Source of the DNA: CAYYAQ01 sp964469555
GTDB taxonomy: Bacteria > Planctomycetota > UBA1135 > UBA2386
Assembly: GCA_964469555.1 (NCBI GenBank)
Contig: CAYYAQ010000034.1
Span: 1-38,180, forward strand
DNA: 38,180 bases
Direction of reading: 5' to 3'
Position 1 is the first letter of the stretch; each line of letters opens with the position of its first letter. Positions 1-7,630 of this stretch are shown here, in pieces. Position numbers and translations under genes: made by a program. A model generated the notes under the pieces. The model ran no database searches and was not told the DNA's origin. It was given only the letters and a program-made list of their open reading frames with translations.

Positions 1-1230
1 GTACAGCTGGGTGTTCGGGATCGGAAAGAAGAAGCCGACAGCGGAGTCGTCGATTCCGGCGCGGGCCAACTTGCGCACGAGGCGCGCGGTGTCCTGGAGG
101 TCTTCCTTCGTGTCGTGCGGGAAGCCGATAACCATGAAGGTCGAGATGTTGAGGCCGTTGCGGACGGACGCGAGTACCGCGGTCATGAGCGAGTCCGTCT
201 TCATGCGCTTTTTGATCAACTTGCGAGTCCGCTCGCTGCCGGACTCGGGCGCGAACGCCATCGACTTGCCGCCGCTGCGCGCGAGCAGGCTGGCGACTTC
301 ATCGTCTACGACCTCGCAGCGGGTCCCGGACGGGAACTGCCAGGTGATCGGCATGTTGCGCGTGAGCAGCTCCTTGCAGAAGGCGATGATCCAGTCGCGC
401 TTGAGGATGGCGGTGAGATCTTGGAAGGGGAAGTTGGTCGCGCCGTAAGTCTTGTAGTAGCTCTCGATCTCGTCGACGACGTCCTTCGCGTCGCGGGGAT
501 GCCACTTCGTACCCCACATGCCAGGGTTGGCGCAGTACGTGCACTGGTAGGGGCAACCACGGGTCGCGAGAATGGGGATTGTCATGCCGGCGTTGACGCC
601 GCACACGTATCCCTGCTCGGTGTATGTTTCGACCTTGAACAGGTCCCACGCGGGCCACGGGATCTCGTCGACCTTGGCATTGCGCTCGCGGCGCTGGACA
701 CTCGCCTTTGGCTTGCCGTTCTCGTCGCGGTACCAGATGCCGTGGATGTCGTGGTAGTTCGTGTTGCCGGTTTGGATCGCTTCGAGGACTTCGATGGCGG
801 TCTCTTCACCCTCGCCCTGCGCGACGAAGTCGATTGGCGCCTGCTCCATCGAGAACTCGGGTAGTCCGGTGAAGTGTTCTCCGCCACAGAGGATCGGCGT
901 ATCGGGGCGGGCTTTCTTGATGTTCCGGATCAGCTCTCGCACGAGTGGCCACGAGAAGGACCACATGTTGTTCACGCCGAAGACTTCGGCTTCCGGATCG
1001 AGGCGTTCGACGATTTGCGGGATCGTCAGCCCGAGGGCGAATAGCTGAGAGCGCGCGCCCTGCGTGACCTGATCGGGGGCTTCACCAACCGCATCGATGA
1101 CCGAGACGTCGTGCCCGGCTTTGCGCAACGCGGCTGCGATGTACGCGAGGCCCAACGGGAGGCTCGGTCGCAAGGCGGTCATCGCCTTGACGTTGAGGTA
1201 CAGAGGCGGATGAATGAGTTGGACCTTCAT
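1..1230 (-). CDS. B12-binding-domain radical SAM protein, C-terminus cut by window edge
   Basis: The 410 visible residues start at ATG 1230 and run open through base 1. Residues about 1-150 look like a cobalamin-binding-type Rossmann domain (N-terminal MKVQLIHPP, then RPSLPLGLAYIAAAL, and CGGEHFTGLPE near 115-125). I see no DxHxxG motif, as is usual for the BchE/HpnJ-type class. The radical SAM core follows, with its cluster motif C226-x3-C230-x2-C233 in RGCPYQCTYC. Later parts, such as FAPESGSERTRKLIKK and VIGFPHDTKEDL, are typical of these proteins. The family uses a 4Fe-4S cluster and S-adenosylmethionine, often with cobalamin, for methylations or rearrangements in lipid, pigment or natural-product pathways; the substrate cannot be read here. 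A 604-bp gap separates it from lptB, so it probably has its own promoter. The class is secure; the exact function is unknown. Confidence 0.9.
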   Translation of the reverse strand, partial: MKVQLIHPPLYLNVKAMTALRPSLPLGLAYIAAALRKAGHDVSVIDAVGEAPDQVTQGARSQLFALGLTIPQIVERLDPEAEVFGVNNMWSFSWPLVRELIRNIKKARPDTPILCGGEHFTGLPEFSMEQAPIDFVAQGEGEETAIEVLEAIQTGNTNYHDIHGIWYRDENGKPKASVQRRERNAKVDEIPWPAWDLFKVETYTEQGYVCGVNAGMTIPILATRGCPYQCTYCANPGMWGTKWHPRDAKDVVDEIESYYKTYGATNFPFQDLTAILKRDWIIAFCKELLTRNMPITWQFPSGTRCEVVDDEVASLLARSGGKSMAFAPESGSERTRKLIKKRMKTDSLMTAVLASVRNGLNISTFMVIGFPHDTKEDLQDTARLVRKLARAGIDDSAVGFFFPIPNTQLY

Positions 1231-1834
1231 TGGTGTCGATACATCGATGCTGGCGGTCCGGATGGCTCGAGAGGCACAGACCGGAAAGCATACCCGCTGG
1301 ATCGGCAGTTGGCAGGCCGGTGGGGGCGACTGCAGAGCACGAGGGGCGGGCGGACTGTAGCGGTGCCAGGGCCTGGATCGTGCCGGGGAGGCGCCCGGCG
1401 ATCTGGTTTTTTGGCGGAGGTCATCTCAGCTCGGTCCGTCCCGGTTGGGGTTGTTATCGACGCTCGACGTGAGCTGAGCTGATTACGGTCTTCGGTGAGT
1501 TCGTCACGGAAGCGCTCGATCCGGAAGGAGTTCCCGCCTGCGAGCTTCGCGGGGTCCCGTGGTCGAACTGGTGATGCGATGGGCCGGATTGGAGCGGTTG
1601 GAATCGATGGAACCCTCCCTGCCGGAACGACCAGTGGCGGCGGGCTGATTTGTCTGGGTTTTTTGTCGGTTTATTCGCGCGCGATCCGAATCGAGAGGTG
1701 GCCCGCAATCCCAAATCCCCGACCGGAGTTCCTCATGAGTAAGTCGTCTCGTGCTGAGCCTGTGCGATCTCGGGCGGGTTCGCGAGTGCGGCTCGGGGGA
1801 GTCCTTGCCTCCTCGATAGGGAGGCGGCGGTCGG
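1231..1834. other. Gene-free stretch between the radical SAM gene and lptB
   Basis: This 604-bp region carries no open frame that resembles a protein. The frames present on both strands are rich in Arg, Ser and Pro, as expected from GC-rich non-coding DNA. It contains two runs of six T on the plus strand (near 1407 and 1660) and two short GC-rich hairpins (1382-1399 and 1807-1825). It presumably holds the 3' end of the lptB transcript and the promoter of the minus-strand radical SAM gene. I could not pick out a convincing -35/-10 pair. Confidence 0.5.
1807..1825 (-). terminator. Possible hairpin at the 3' end of the lptB operon
   Basis: GCCTCC at 1807-1812 can pair with GGAGGC at 1820-1825 around a 7-nt loop, starting about 10 bases past the lptB stop codon. 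On the minus-strand transcript no U-run follows it, so it is not a classic intrinsic terminator. It could be a 3' stabilising hairpin, or chance in GC-rich DNA. Confidence 0.25.
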
Positions 1835-2599
1835 CTAATCCAGCTCGAGACCCTTCTCTTCTTCCTCGGTGATCCCTTCACCGAAGCTCTGCCCGAGGTA
1901 GACCTCGCGCACCCGGGGATCATTGATGATCGTCCCGGGGTCGCCCTCCGAGATCACCTTGCCCTGGTGCAAGATGTACGCTCGGTCCGAGATGCGCAGC
2001 GTCTCGGCGACGGCGTGGTCGGTGATCAGGATCGCGATGCCGCGGTGGCTCAGTTGGGCGAGGATCTTCTGAATCTCCTCGACAGTGATCGGATCGACGC
2101 CGGCGAACGGCTCGTCGAGCAATAGCAGCTTCGGCTTGGTCGCGAGTGCGCGGCTGATTTCCAATCGGCGTCGCTCACCGCCCGACAGGTTGCTCGCGAG
2201 CGAGTCCTTGAGGTGCGTGAGTTGCAGATCGGCGAGCAGATCGTGGGCGATCGCCAAGCGCTCCTTCTTCGGGACGCCTCGTGCCTCGAGGACGGAGAGG
2301 ATGTTGTCGAGCGACGTCATGTTGCGGAAGACAGACGGCTCTTGTGACAGGTAGCCCATGCCGCGCCTCGCGCGTCGGTACATCGGCATGCGAGTCACCG
2401 GCTTTCCCGCGAACGTCACCTCGCCCTGGTCGGGCTTGATCATCCCGACGACCATCCGGAACGACGTCGTCTTTCCCGCACCATTCGCGCCGAGCAGCCC
2501 GACGATTTCACCGGTGTGGACCTGCAGGTTTACCCTGTCGACTACCTTTCGTTTTCGGTAGCTCTTCGTCAGGTTGACCGTGCGGAGGAGTTCTTCCAT
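1835..2599 (-). CDS. lptB: LPS export ABC transporter ATPase LptB
   Basis: A 254-residue ABC ATPase. It shows Walker A GANGAGKT (37-44), Q-loop Q86 in YLSQEPSVFRNM, signature LSGGE (138-142), Walker B ending D162-E163 and switch His195. The motif context (LSGGERRRLEISRAL, DEPFAGVDPITV, LITDHAV) is diagnostic of LptB, which with LptF/LptG powers extraction of lipopolysaccharide from the inner membrane to the Lpt bridge. LptB is usually about 240 residues; this one has a short acidic C-terminal tail (GITEEEEKGLELD). Its ATG directly abuts the TAG of lepB with no base between, so the two are surely co-transcribed. No lptA, lptC or lptFG lies in the window. The presence of lptB implies an outer membrane with LPS or a related glycolipid. 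Confidence 0.95.
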   Translation of the reverse strand: MEELLRTVNLTKSYRKRKVVDRVNLQVHTGEIVGLLGANGAGKTTSFRMVVGMIKPDQGEVTFAGKPVTRMPMYRRARRGMGYLSQEPSVFRNMTSLDNILSVLEARGVPKKERLAIAHDLLADLQLTHLKDSLASNLSGGERRRLEISRALATKPKLLLLDEPFAGVDPITVEEIQKILAQLSHRGIAILITDHAVAETLRISDRAYILHQGKVISEGDPGTIINDPRVREVYLGQSFGEGITEEEEKGLELD

Positions 2600-4333
2600 C
2601 TACCGGATCCAGCTTGTGATCTTGAATCTGGAGATCGAGCGAAGGAACCGCGCGACCGGGCGGCCCTGGATATGGCTGCGCGGGACGAACCTCGCTGGTT
2701 TCTGTTTCGGGGTGAAGGATTTCGCGCCAGGGCCGGAGCCGATCATGAACTGGACCCTGCCACGCGGGAACGTTTCGAATTGGTTGGCCCAAGCCTTCGT
2801 GTCCACCTTGCCGTGCAGCGAGTGAATCTCGCCCATCTCGTCTACGAACACGACTCGGTCCCTCGTCTCCATCGGCACCGGGTTGTCGTCATCGTGCGGA
2901 TCGTCCGTGGAGCCGAAAGCCTTGGGTCGCTTGTTGCCCCAGAGGACGCGAGCCCCGGAATTCGCTGAGTCGTCCGGATCCACGATGTTGCCCTTGTCGT
3001 CGACGCCGATCTTGATCGCCGTCCAGTCGCGACCGTCGGCTGAGCCGAGCGTGTTGTCCCCCATCATGAAGAAGTGGCCTTCGGGCACTTCGATGATGTA
3101 GTCGTTCTCGAGGAAACTGTGGGTGTAGTGCAGATCGCGCTCGATCGTCACCTCGCCGAACTTGCTCGAACCCTTTCCGACGACGGTGATGCGAGGCACG
3201 ACCTTGCCGAGCACGGCCTCGGTTTCCTTCGCGACTTCGGCGTTGGTGGTGATGTCCGCGACGATGGGGATGTCGTCGGTGTCCAGATCCTGGATCAGAT
3301 CGCCGTCGCGGTACGCGATCAGTCTGTCGTCGAGATGTTCGAACCGGATGCTGGTCGTAGCGCCCGCGGCGATTTCGAAGGGAAACAACTCCGACTGCAC
3401 CGTCTTCGCCGGCATCGTTGTCCGCACGGCCGTGAGCCGTCCCTGTCCGTTCGCCACCCCGAGCGAGAATGTGACGCCGAGCGGGGAGATCTCGATATCT
3501 ACTTTCACTTTGTCGGGCTTGTTCGTCGGCGTGAGTTCGAATTCGATCGCGAGATCAGTCACGGCGAGCGTGCCCGTGTCCGTGCGTTCCTTGCGCAGGA
3601 TGTCGGCGACAGCCAGGTCGTAGCCGTCGGTGTAGTTGTTACGCACCTCGTTGTAGCTCAGGCGCAAAGTGTTCCCGCTGGTCGGCGTGCCGATGAACGC
3701 TCCGTCATCGGGATCGATCTTCCAGAATTGTTCGCGGCGACCTCTGAAGTGCCGACCGAAGACGTCGCCCTTCTCGGGGACCGAATCCGTGTCCGTCGTC
3801 GTCCCGAACAACTCGAGCTTGCGGCGCATGGGGTACATTTCGCGCCAGAGGGTCTGCTGAATCCTCGCGGGCTTGCGGAGGGTTGTCTGGGTCTTGCCGT
3901 CCTTCGAGATGTTGTAGAGGTTGCCGCCGGCGATCTTCAGCCGGTCACCGCCGATGCCCACGATGCGCTTCACGTAGCTCTGCACCTGGCGCACGGGGTA
4001 GCGGAACACGGCGATGTCCCATCGCTTGGGTTCGTGCAGCATGTAGTAGAGCTTGTCGACGAGGATGCGGTCGGATTCTCCGGCCTCCGGAGAGCCCATC
4101 ATCGTCGGCTGCATCGATGGCGTGGGAATGACGTACGCCTCGAGCAGGAAGTACTTGAGCAACACGGCCATGAGCACCGCCATACCGAACGATTCGAGCC
4201 CGTTGCGGATCGGACCGCGTTTCTCGTCGGCCATCATCACCGGTTTTTTGGGCGTGGCCGTCGGGCTCTTCCCGTCCGCACGCTGCTCAGTTGGGTTCTC
4301 CTCCGAGGAGGAGGGCTCTTTCGTGTCGCTCAT
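2600..4333 (-). CDS. lepB: Signal peptidase I with two large insertions
   Basis: A 577-residue type I signal peptidase, which cleaves signal peptides of exported proteins on the periplasmic face. Residues 1-45 are a charged cytoplasmic tail. One membrane segment (about 48-66) leads to the catalytic serine Ser73 in IPTPSMQPT. The general-base lysine is Lys122 in SYVKRIVGIGGDRLKI, and the GDN box is at 425-427 (VPEGHFFMMGDNTLGSADGRDW). Bacterial homologues are commonly about 200-350 residues. Here about 270 residues are inserted between the Lys box and the GDN box (about 137-410), and about 115 between GDN and the terminal VPRSHIQGRP block. The first insert has beta-rich stretches (DLAIEFELTPTNKPDKVKV, SIRFEHLDDRLIAYRDGD) resembling a lectin-like sandwich. 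The start overlaps the lepA stop by 4 bp (ATGA). The lepA-lepB order is common in bacteria. Confidence 0.93.
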   Translation of the reverse strand: MSDTKEPSSSEENPTEQRADGKSPTATPKKPVMMADEKRGPIRNGLESFGMAVLMAVLLKYFLLEAYVIPTPSMQPTMMGSPEAGESDRILVDKLYYMLHEPKRWDIAVFRYPVRQVQSYVKRIVGIGGDRLKIAGGNLYNISKDGKTQTTLRKPARIQQTLWREMYPMRRKLELFGTTTDTDSVPEKGDVFGRHFRGRREQFWKIDPDDGAFIGTPTSGNTLRLSYNEVRNNYTDGYDLAVADILRKERTDTGTLAVTDLAIEFELTPTNKPDKVKVDIEISPLGVTFSLGVANGQGRLTAVRTTMPAKTVQSELFPFEIAAGATTSIRFEHLDDRLIAYRDGDLIQDLDTDDIPIVADITTNAEVAKETEAVLGKVVPRITVVGKGSSKFGEVTIERDLHYTHSFLENDYIIEVPEGHFFMMGDNTLGSADGRDWTAIKIGVDDKGNIVDPDDSANSGARVLWGNKRPKAFGSTDDPHDDDNPVPMETRDRVVFVDEMGEIHSLHGKVDTKAWANQFETFPRGRVQFMIGSGPGAKSFTPKQKPARFVPRSHIQGRPVARFLRSISRFKITSWIR

Positions 4334-6147
4334 CGCTTGTCGTCATCGTCGGACTGCAGCACGACCAGGAAGGCCTTCTGCGGGATCTCAACGTTACCAA
4401 CCTGCTTCATCCGCTTCTTGCCCTTCTTCTGCTTCTCCAGCAGCTTGCGTTTGCGGGTGATGTCTCCGCCGTAACATTTCGCGGTGACGTTCTTGGACAG
4501 GGCGCGAATACTCTCGCGCGCGATGATCTTGCCGCCGATCGCCGCCTGGAGGGCGACCTCGAACATGTGCCTTGGAATCTCCTTGCGGAGCTTCTTGAGG
4601 ATCGCGCGCCCGCGTCGCTCGGAGGTCTCCCGGTGGCAGATCATCGACAGCGCGTCGACCTCTTCGCCGTTCACGAGCAAGCGCACCTTGACGAGATCCG
4701 CGGCGTGGTACCCGGAGAGTTCGTAGTCCATCGTCCCGTACCCTCGCGTCATCGACTTCAGGCGGTCGTGGAAGTCGTAGATGATCTCCGAGAACGGCAT
4801 CGTGAACGAGATCATTACCCGCTCTCGACCGTAGTGTTCGGTCTTGCGATACGTGCCACGGCGCTCTGTGCAGAGCGTCATGACCGCGCCGATGCTCTCC
4901 GTTGGCACGACGATATTGCACTCGACGATCGGTTCGCGGTACTCGTCGATGTGGTTTGGGTCGGGGAGCTCGGCGGGCGAGTGAATCTCGATCAGCTCAC
5001 CGTCGTTCTTCAGGATGTTGTACGTGACGTTTGGCGCGGTTTGGACAAGGTCCATGTCCTCCTCGCGCTCGAGCCGCTGCTGGATGATCTCCATGTGCAG
5101 CAAGCCGAGGAATCCGCAGCGAAACCCAAATCCGAGCGCATCGGACGTCTCCGGTTCGAAGTGGAACGACGAATCATTGAGCCGCAGCTTCTCGAGCGCG
5201 GCGCGCAGCGACTCGAAGTCGCCGGTGTTCGTCGGGAAGAATCCACAGAACACCATCGCTTTTGCTTCGCGGAAGCCAGCCAGCGCCTCCCCGCGCCGCG
5301 CTGCGGCGTCGTGGAGGACGGTATCCCCGACAACCACGTCCGCGAGATCCTTGATGTTCGAGAACATGTAGCCGACCTCGCCGGCGTGCAGTTCCTTCTC
5401 GGCGACCATGTTTGGACGGAGTCGTCCGACCTCGAGCACATCGTGCGCCTTGTCGGTCCCCGGCATGAAGATCGCGTCGCCCTTCTTGATCGAGCCCCGC
5501 ATCACGCGAAGGTAGATCACCACGCCACGGTACTCGTCGTAGACCGCATCGAAGATCAGCGCCTGCAACTTCGCCTCCGGATCGCCCGTCGGCGCAGGAA
5601 TGATCTCGACGATCTTCTCGAGGACGGCGAAAATGTTTTTGCCGGTCTTCGCGGAGACCGCGACCGCGTCTTCGGCAGGGAGGCAGACGGCGTCCTCGAT
5701 CTCCATCGCGACCTCGTCGGGCCGCGCGTGCGAGAGGTCCATCTTGTTCAGGATTGGCACGACGGTCAGATTCGCTTCTTCCGCGAGGTGCGCATTGACG
5801 ACAGTCTGCGCTTCGACACCCTGCGACGCATCGACCAGAAGCAGCGCTCCTTCGCACGCCTGCAACGCTTTGAGGACCTCGTAGTTGAAGTCCACGTGGC
5901 CGGGTGTGTCGATCAGGTTGAAGAGGTAAGTTTGGCCATCTAGCGCGGTGTAGTTCATCGCGACGGCTCGCGCCTTGATCGTGATGCCGCGCTCCCGCTC
6001 CAGTTCCATATCGTCGAGCAACTGTTCCTTCATTTGCCGCTTGTTGACGGTGCTCGTCAATTCAAGCATGCGGTCGGCCAGCGTCGACTTGCCATGGTCC
6101 ACGTGGGCGATGATGCAGAAGTTGCGGATGAGGGCGGGGTCGGTCAC
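4330..6147 (-). CDS. lepA: Elongation factor 4 (LepA), ribosome back-translocating GTPase
   Basis: A 605-residue translational GTPase, the normal length for LepA/EF4. G1 is AHVDHGKS, the switch I part is ERERGITIKARAV, G3 is DTPGHVDF, G4 is NKMD (PILNKMDLSHARPDEV) and G5 is SAKTGKN. The C-terminal LepA-specific domain ends in the basic, Lys-rich GGDITRKRKLLEKQKKGKKRMK segment. The start is GTG at 6147, which overlaps the rdgB TGA as GTGA. The frame stays open upstream to 6537, but that stretch lies over rdgB and has no LepA character. The protein begins VTDPALIRNFCIIAHVDHGK, matching the family N-terminus. It acts on stalled ribosomes or during initiation. Confidence 0.97.
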   Translation of the reverse strand: MTDPALIRNFCIIAHVDHGKSTLADRMLELTSTVNKRQMKEQLLDDMELERERGITIKARAVAMNYTALDGQTYLFNLIDTPGHVDFNYEVLKALQACEGALLLVDASQGVEAQTVVNAHLAEEANLTVVPILNKMDLSHARPDEVAMEIEDAVCLPAEDAVAVSAKTGKNIFAVLEKIVEIIPAPTGDPEAKLQALIFDAVYDEYRGVVIYLRVMRGSIKKGDAIFMPGTDKAHDVLEVGRLRPNMVAEKELHAGEVGYMFSNIKDLADVVVGDTVLHDAAARRGEALAGFREAKAMVFCGFFPTNTGDFESLRAALEKLRLNDSSFHFEPETSDALGFGFRCGFLGLLHMEIIQQRLEREEDMDLVQTAPNVTYNILKNDGELIEIHSPAELPDPNHIDEYREPIVECNIVVPTESIGAVMTLCTERRGTYRKTEHYGRERVMISFTMPFSEIIYDFHDRLKSMTRGYGTMDYELSGYHAADLVKVRLLVNGEEVDALSMICHRETSERRGRAILKKLRKEIPRHMFEVALQAAIGGKIIARESIRALSKNVTAKCYGGDITRKRKLLEKQKKGKKRMKQVGNVEIPQKAFLVVLQSDDDDKR

Positions 6148-6755
6148 AGATCTCGATTCTGTTTTAGCCAGTCCGCGAGGCGGCGCAGGGCCTTTCCGCG
6201 GTGGCTGACGGCGTCTTTTTCTTCGGGGGTGAGCTCTGCGAAACACCTGCCTGCTTCGAGAAACTCCTGCGCAACGAAGACGGGATCGTAGCCGAAACCC
6301 CCGTTGCCCTTCGCCGCCGTCTGAATCACACCTTCGCAGGACTCCTCGAACGACGCGAGGATGCTGCCGTCCGGACCAGCGAGGCAGACGTTGCACACGA
6401 ATCGAGCCGTTCTCGTCTCCGCGGGTATGTTCTGCAGTTCGCGGAGAAGCTTGTGGATCCGATCGGCGTCGGTGGCGTCGTCTCCCGCGTATCGGGCGGA
6501 GAGGACACCCGGTCGACCGTCGAGCGCATCGACGCACAGCCCCGAATCGTCACCGACCGCAAGCGCGCCGACGACCGTCGCGAGGGTCTTGGCCTTCTTG
6601 GCGGCGTTGCCGGCGAAATCCGGGCAGTCCTCGACGACGTGGATCTCCTCACCTGCTTCGGACTGCAGGCGGAGGTTGAATCCGAGTGGGTTCAGCAGGC
6701 GGTCGAGCTCGATTCGCTTCTTGGCGTTCCCGGTTGCGATCCAGAGGTTGGTCAT
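6144..6755 (-). CDS. rdgB: RdgB/HAM1-type XTP/dITP pyrophosphatase
   Basis: A 203-residue Ham1-family pyrophosphatase. It removes dITP, XTP and other non-canonical purine nucleotides before they enter DNA or RNA. The family motifs are present in order: N-terminal LWIATGNAKKRIEL, DDSGLCVDALDGRPGVLSARYAG, GNGGFGYDPVF and C-terminal SHRGKAL. The start is ATG at 6755 (MTNLWIATGN). The frame extends further upstream, but that would run over the end of rph and adds no family sequence. The rph stop lies 22 bp upstream and the lepA start overlaps its stop by 4 bp. An rph-rdgB pairing is common in bacteria. Confidence 0.96.
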   Translation of the reverse strand: MTNLWIATGNAKKRIELDRLLNPLGFNLRLQSEAGEEIHVVEDCPDFAGNAAKKAKTLATVVGALAVGDDSGLCVDALDGRPGVLSARYAGDDATDADRIHKLLRELQNIPAETRTARFVCNVCLAGPDGSILASFEESCEGVIQTAAKGNGGFGYDPVFVAQEFLEAGRCFAELTPEEKDAVSHRGKALRRLADWLKQNRDL

Positions 6756-6777
6756 CTCGCAGGAGATCGCGACGCCT

Positions 6778-7497
6778 TCAGAGGCCGAGAGCGGCGCGCT
6801 GTTCCTTCTCGACCCTCGCGCAGGCCGTGCGACCGCACTCGAGCATCTCCGCGAGCTGTTCTGGCGTGAACGGGTTGCCTTCGGCCGAGCCTTGAACCTC
6901 CACATAGTCGCCGCCGGAGTTGCAGACGATGTTCAGGTCCACGGAGGCGTTGGAGTCCTCTTTGTAGTCGAGATCGACGAGGGTCTCGCCATTGTAGATG
7001 CCGACGGACATCGCGCTGACCAGATCTGGCATCGGCCAGTTGCGGATATCCTTGCGCTCTTCGAGGTAGAGCAGGGCGTCATACAGCGCTACGCACGCGC
7101 CGTTGATCGATGCAGTGCGCGTGCCGCCGTCGGCGGACAACACGTCACAGTCCACCCACAGCGTGATTTCGGGCAGCGACTTCAGGTTGACGGTACTCCT
7201 CAGGCTGCGACCGATCAACCGTTGGATCTCGAGCGAGCGGGCATCGACGCGGTTGTTGCGACCGTCGCGGAACTTGCGACCGTGCGTCGCGCCGGGGAGC
7301 ATCGCGTACTCTGCCGTCAGCCATCCGCCGCCACGACCGTGCATCCACTGGGGAACGTGATCCGTGATGGAGACGGTGCACAGGACCTTCGTATTGCCGG
7401 TCTCGATCAAGACAGAACCCGGCGTGTTCTCGGTGAAGGCGCGGGTGAACTTGATCGTGCGGAACTGATCCGGGTCACGATTCTGGCTGCGGTTCAG
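6778..7497 (-). CDS. rph: Ribonuclease PH, apparently with a CTG start codon
   Basis: A 239-residue phosphorolytic 3'-5' exoribonuclease that trims tRNA 3' ends. Family motifs are VLIETGNTKVLCTVSI, GGGWLTAEYAMLPGATH, GGTRTASINGACVAL and DLDYKEDSNASVDLNIV. The conserved N-terminus (SQNRDPDQFRTIKFTRAF, compare RPDGRxxDQLRPVxxTR of the family) begins right after a CTG codon at 7497. That CTG is preceded by AAGGAG with a 6-nt spacer. No ATG, GTG or TTG lies at that point. The nearest in-frame ATG (7557) would add 20 residues unlike the family and has no Shine-Dalgarno sequence, and a TTG at 7623 is further still. The enzyme assignment is very firm; the CTG start is inferred from the ribosome-binding site and length. 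Confidence 0.93.
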   Translation of the reverse strand: MNRSQNRDPDQFRTIKFTRAFTENTPGSVLIETGNTKVLCTVSITDHVPQWMHGRGGGWLTAEYAMLPGATHGRKFRDGRNNRVDARSLEIQRLIGRSLRSTVNLKSLPEITLWVDCDVLSADGGTRTASINGACVALYDALLYLEERKDIRNWPMPDLVSAMSVGIYNGETLVDLDYKEDSNASVDLNIVCNSGGDYVEVQGSAEGNPFTPEQLAEMLECGRTACARVEKEQRAALGL

Positions 7498-7509
7498 CGG
7501 AGACTCCTT
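7498..7509 (-). promoter_or_regulatory. Shine-Dalgarno AAGGAG that sets the rph CTG start
   Basis: Read on the minus strand, AAGGAG (7509-7504) is followed by six bases and then CTG at 7497-7495. This is ideal spacing. It selects a start codon that standard gene callers do not allow and gives a protein of normal RNase PH length. Confidence 0.6.
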
Positions 7510-7533
7510 GTCTGCTGGGTTTGCGGCGCGGCT

Positions 7534-7561
7534 TGTATACACCCATACGGGGCGCATCCAA
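7534..7561 (-). promoter_or_regulatory. Weak candidate promoter for rph
   Basis: On the minus strand TTGGAT (7561-7556) and TATACA (7539-7534) are separated by 16 bp. They would start a transcript about 30 nt before the CTG codon of rph. The matches to sigma-70 consensus are only partial (3/6 and 4/6), so chance is possible. If real, it would lie downstream of the alternative starts at 7557 and 7623 and exclude them. Confidence 0.25.
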
Positions 7562-7630
7562 ACACCCGATAGCGATGGGATGGGAATGGCGGGATGGTCC
7601 GCGTCGGGGCGGAGCGGTGCCAACGATGCG

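Noticed and set aside
1382..1412. Plus-strand hairpin (GCCGGG/CCCGGC) followed after 7 bases by six T
   Set aside because: It looks like an intrinsic terminator but no plus-strand gene lies upstream; the T-run is too far from the stem. Left as a remark only.
1734..1872. Small plus-strand frame with GGAG before ATG 1734 (about 45 residues)
   Set aside because: It runs into the 3' end of lptB on the opposite strand and is Arg/Ser-rich with no recognisable character; the Shine-Dalgarno match alone is weak evidence.
3074..5943. Long plus-strand open frames (3074-4474 and 4291-5943) opposite lepB and lepA
   Set aside because: They mirror the codons of firmly identified minus-strand genes; high GC at third positions keeps the opposite frame open. 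Composition is Asp/Val/Arg/His-rich without any family motif.
6148..6537. N-terminal extension of lepA to 6537
   Set aside because: The added 130 residues are an out-of-frame reading of rdgB, Arg-rich, and LepA proteins begin where GTG 6147 places the start.
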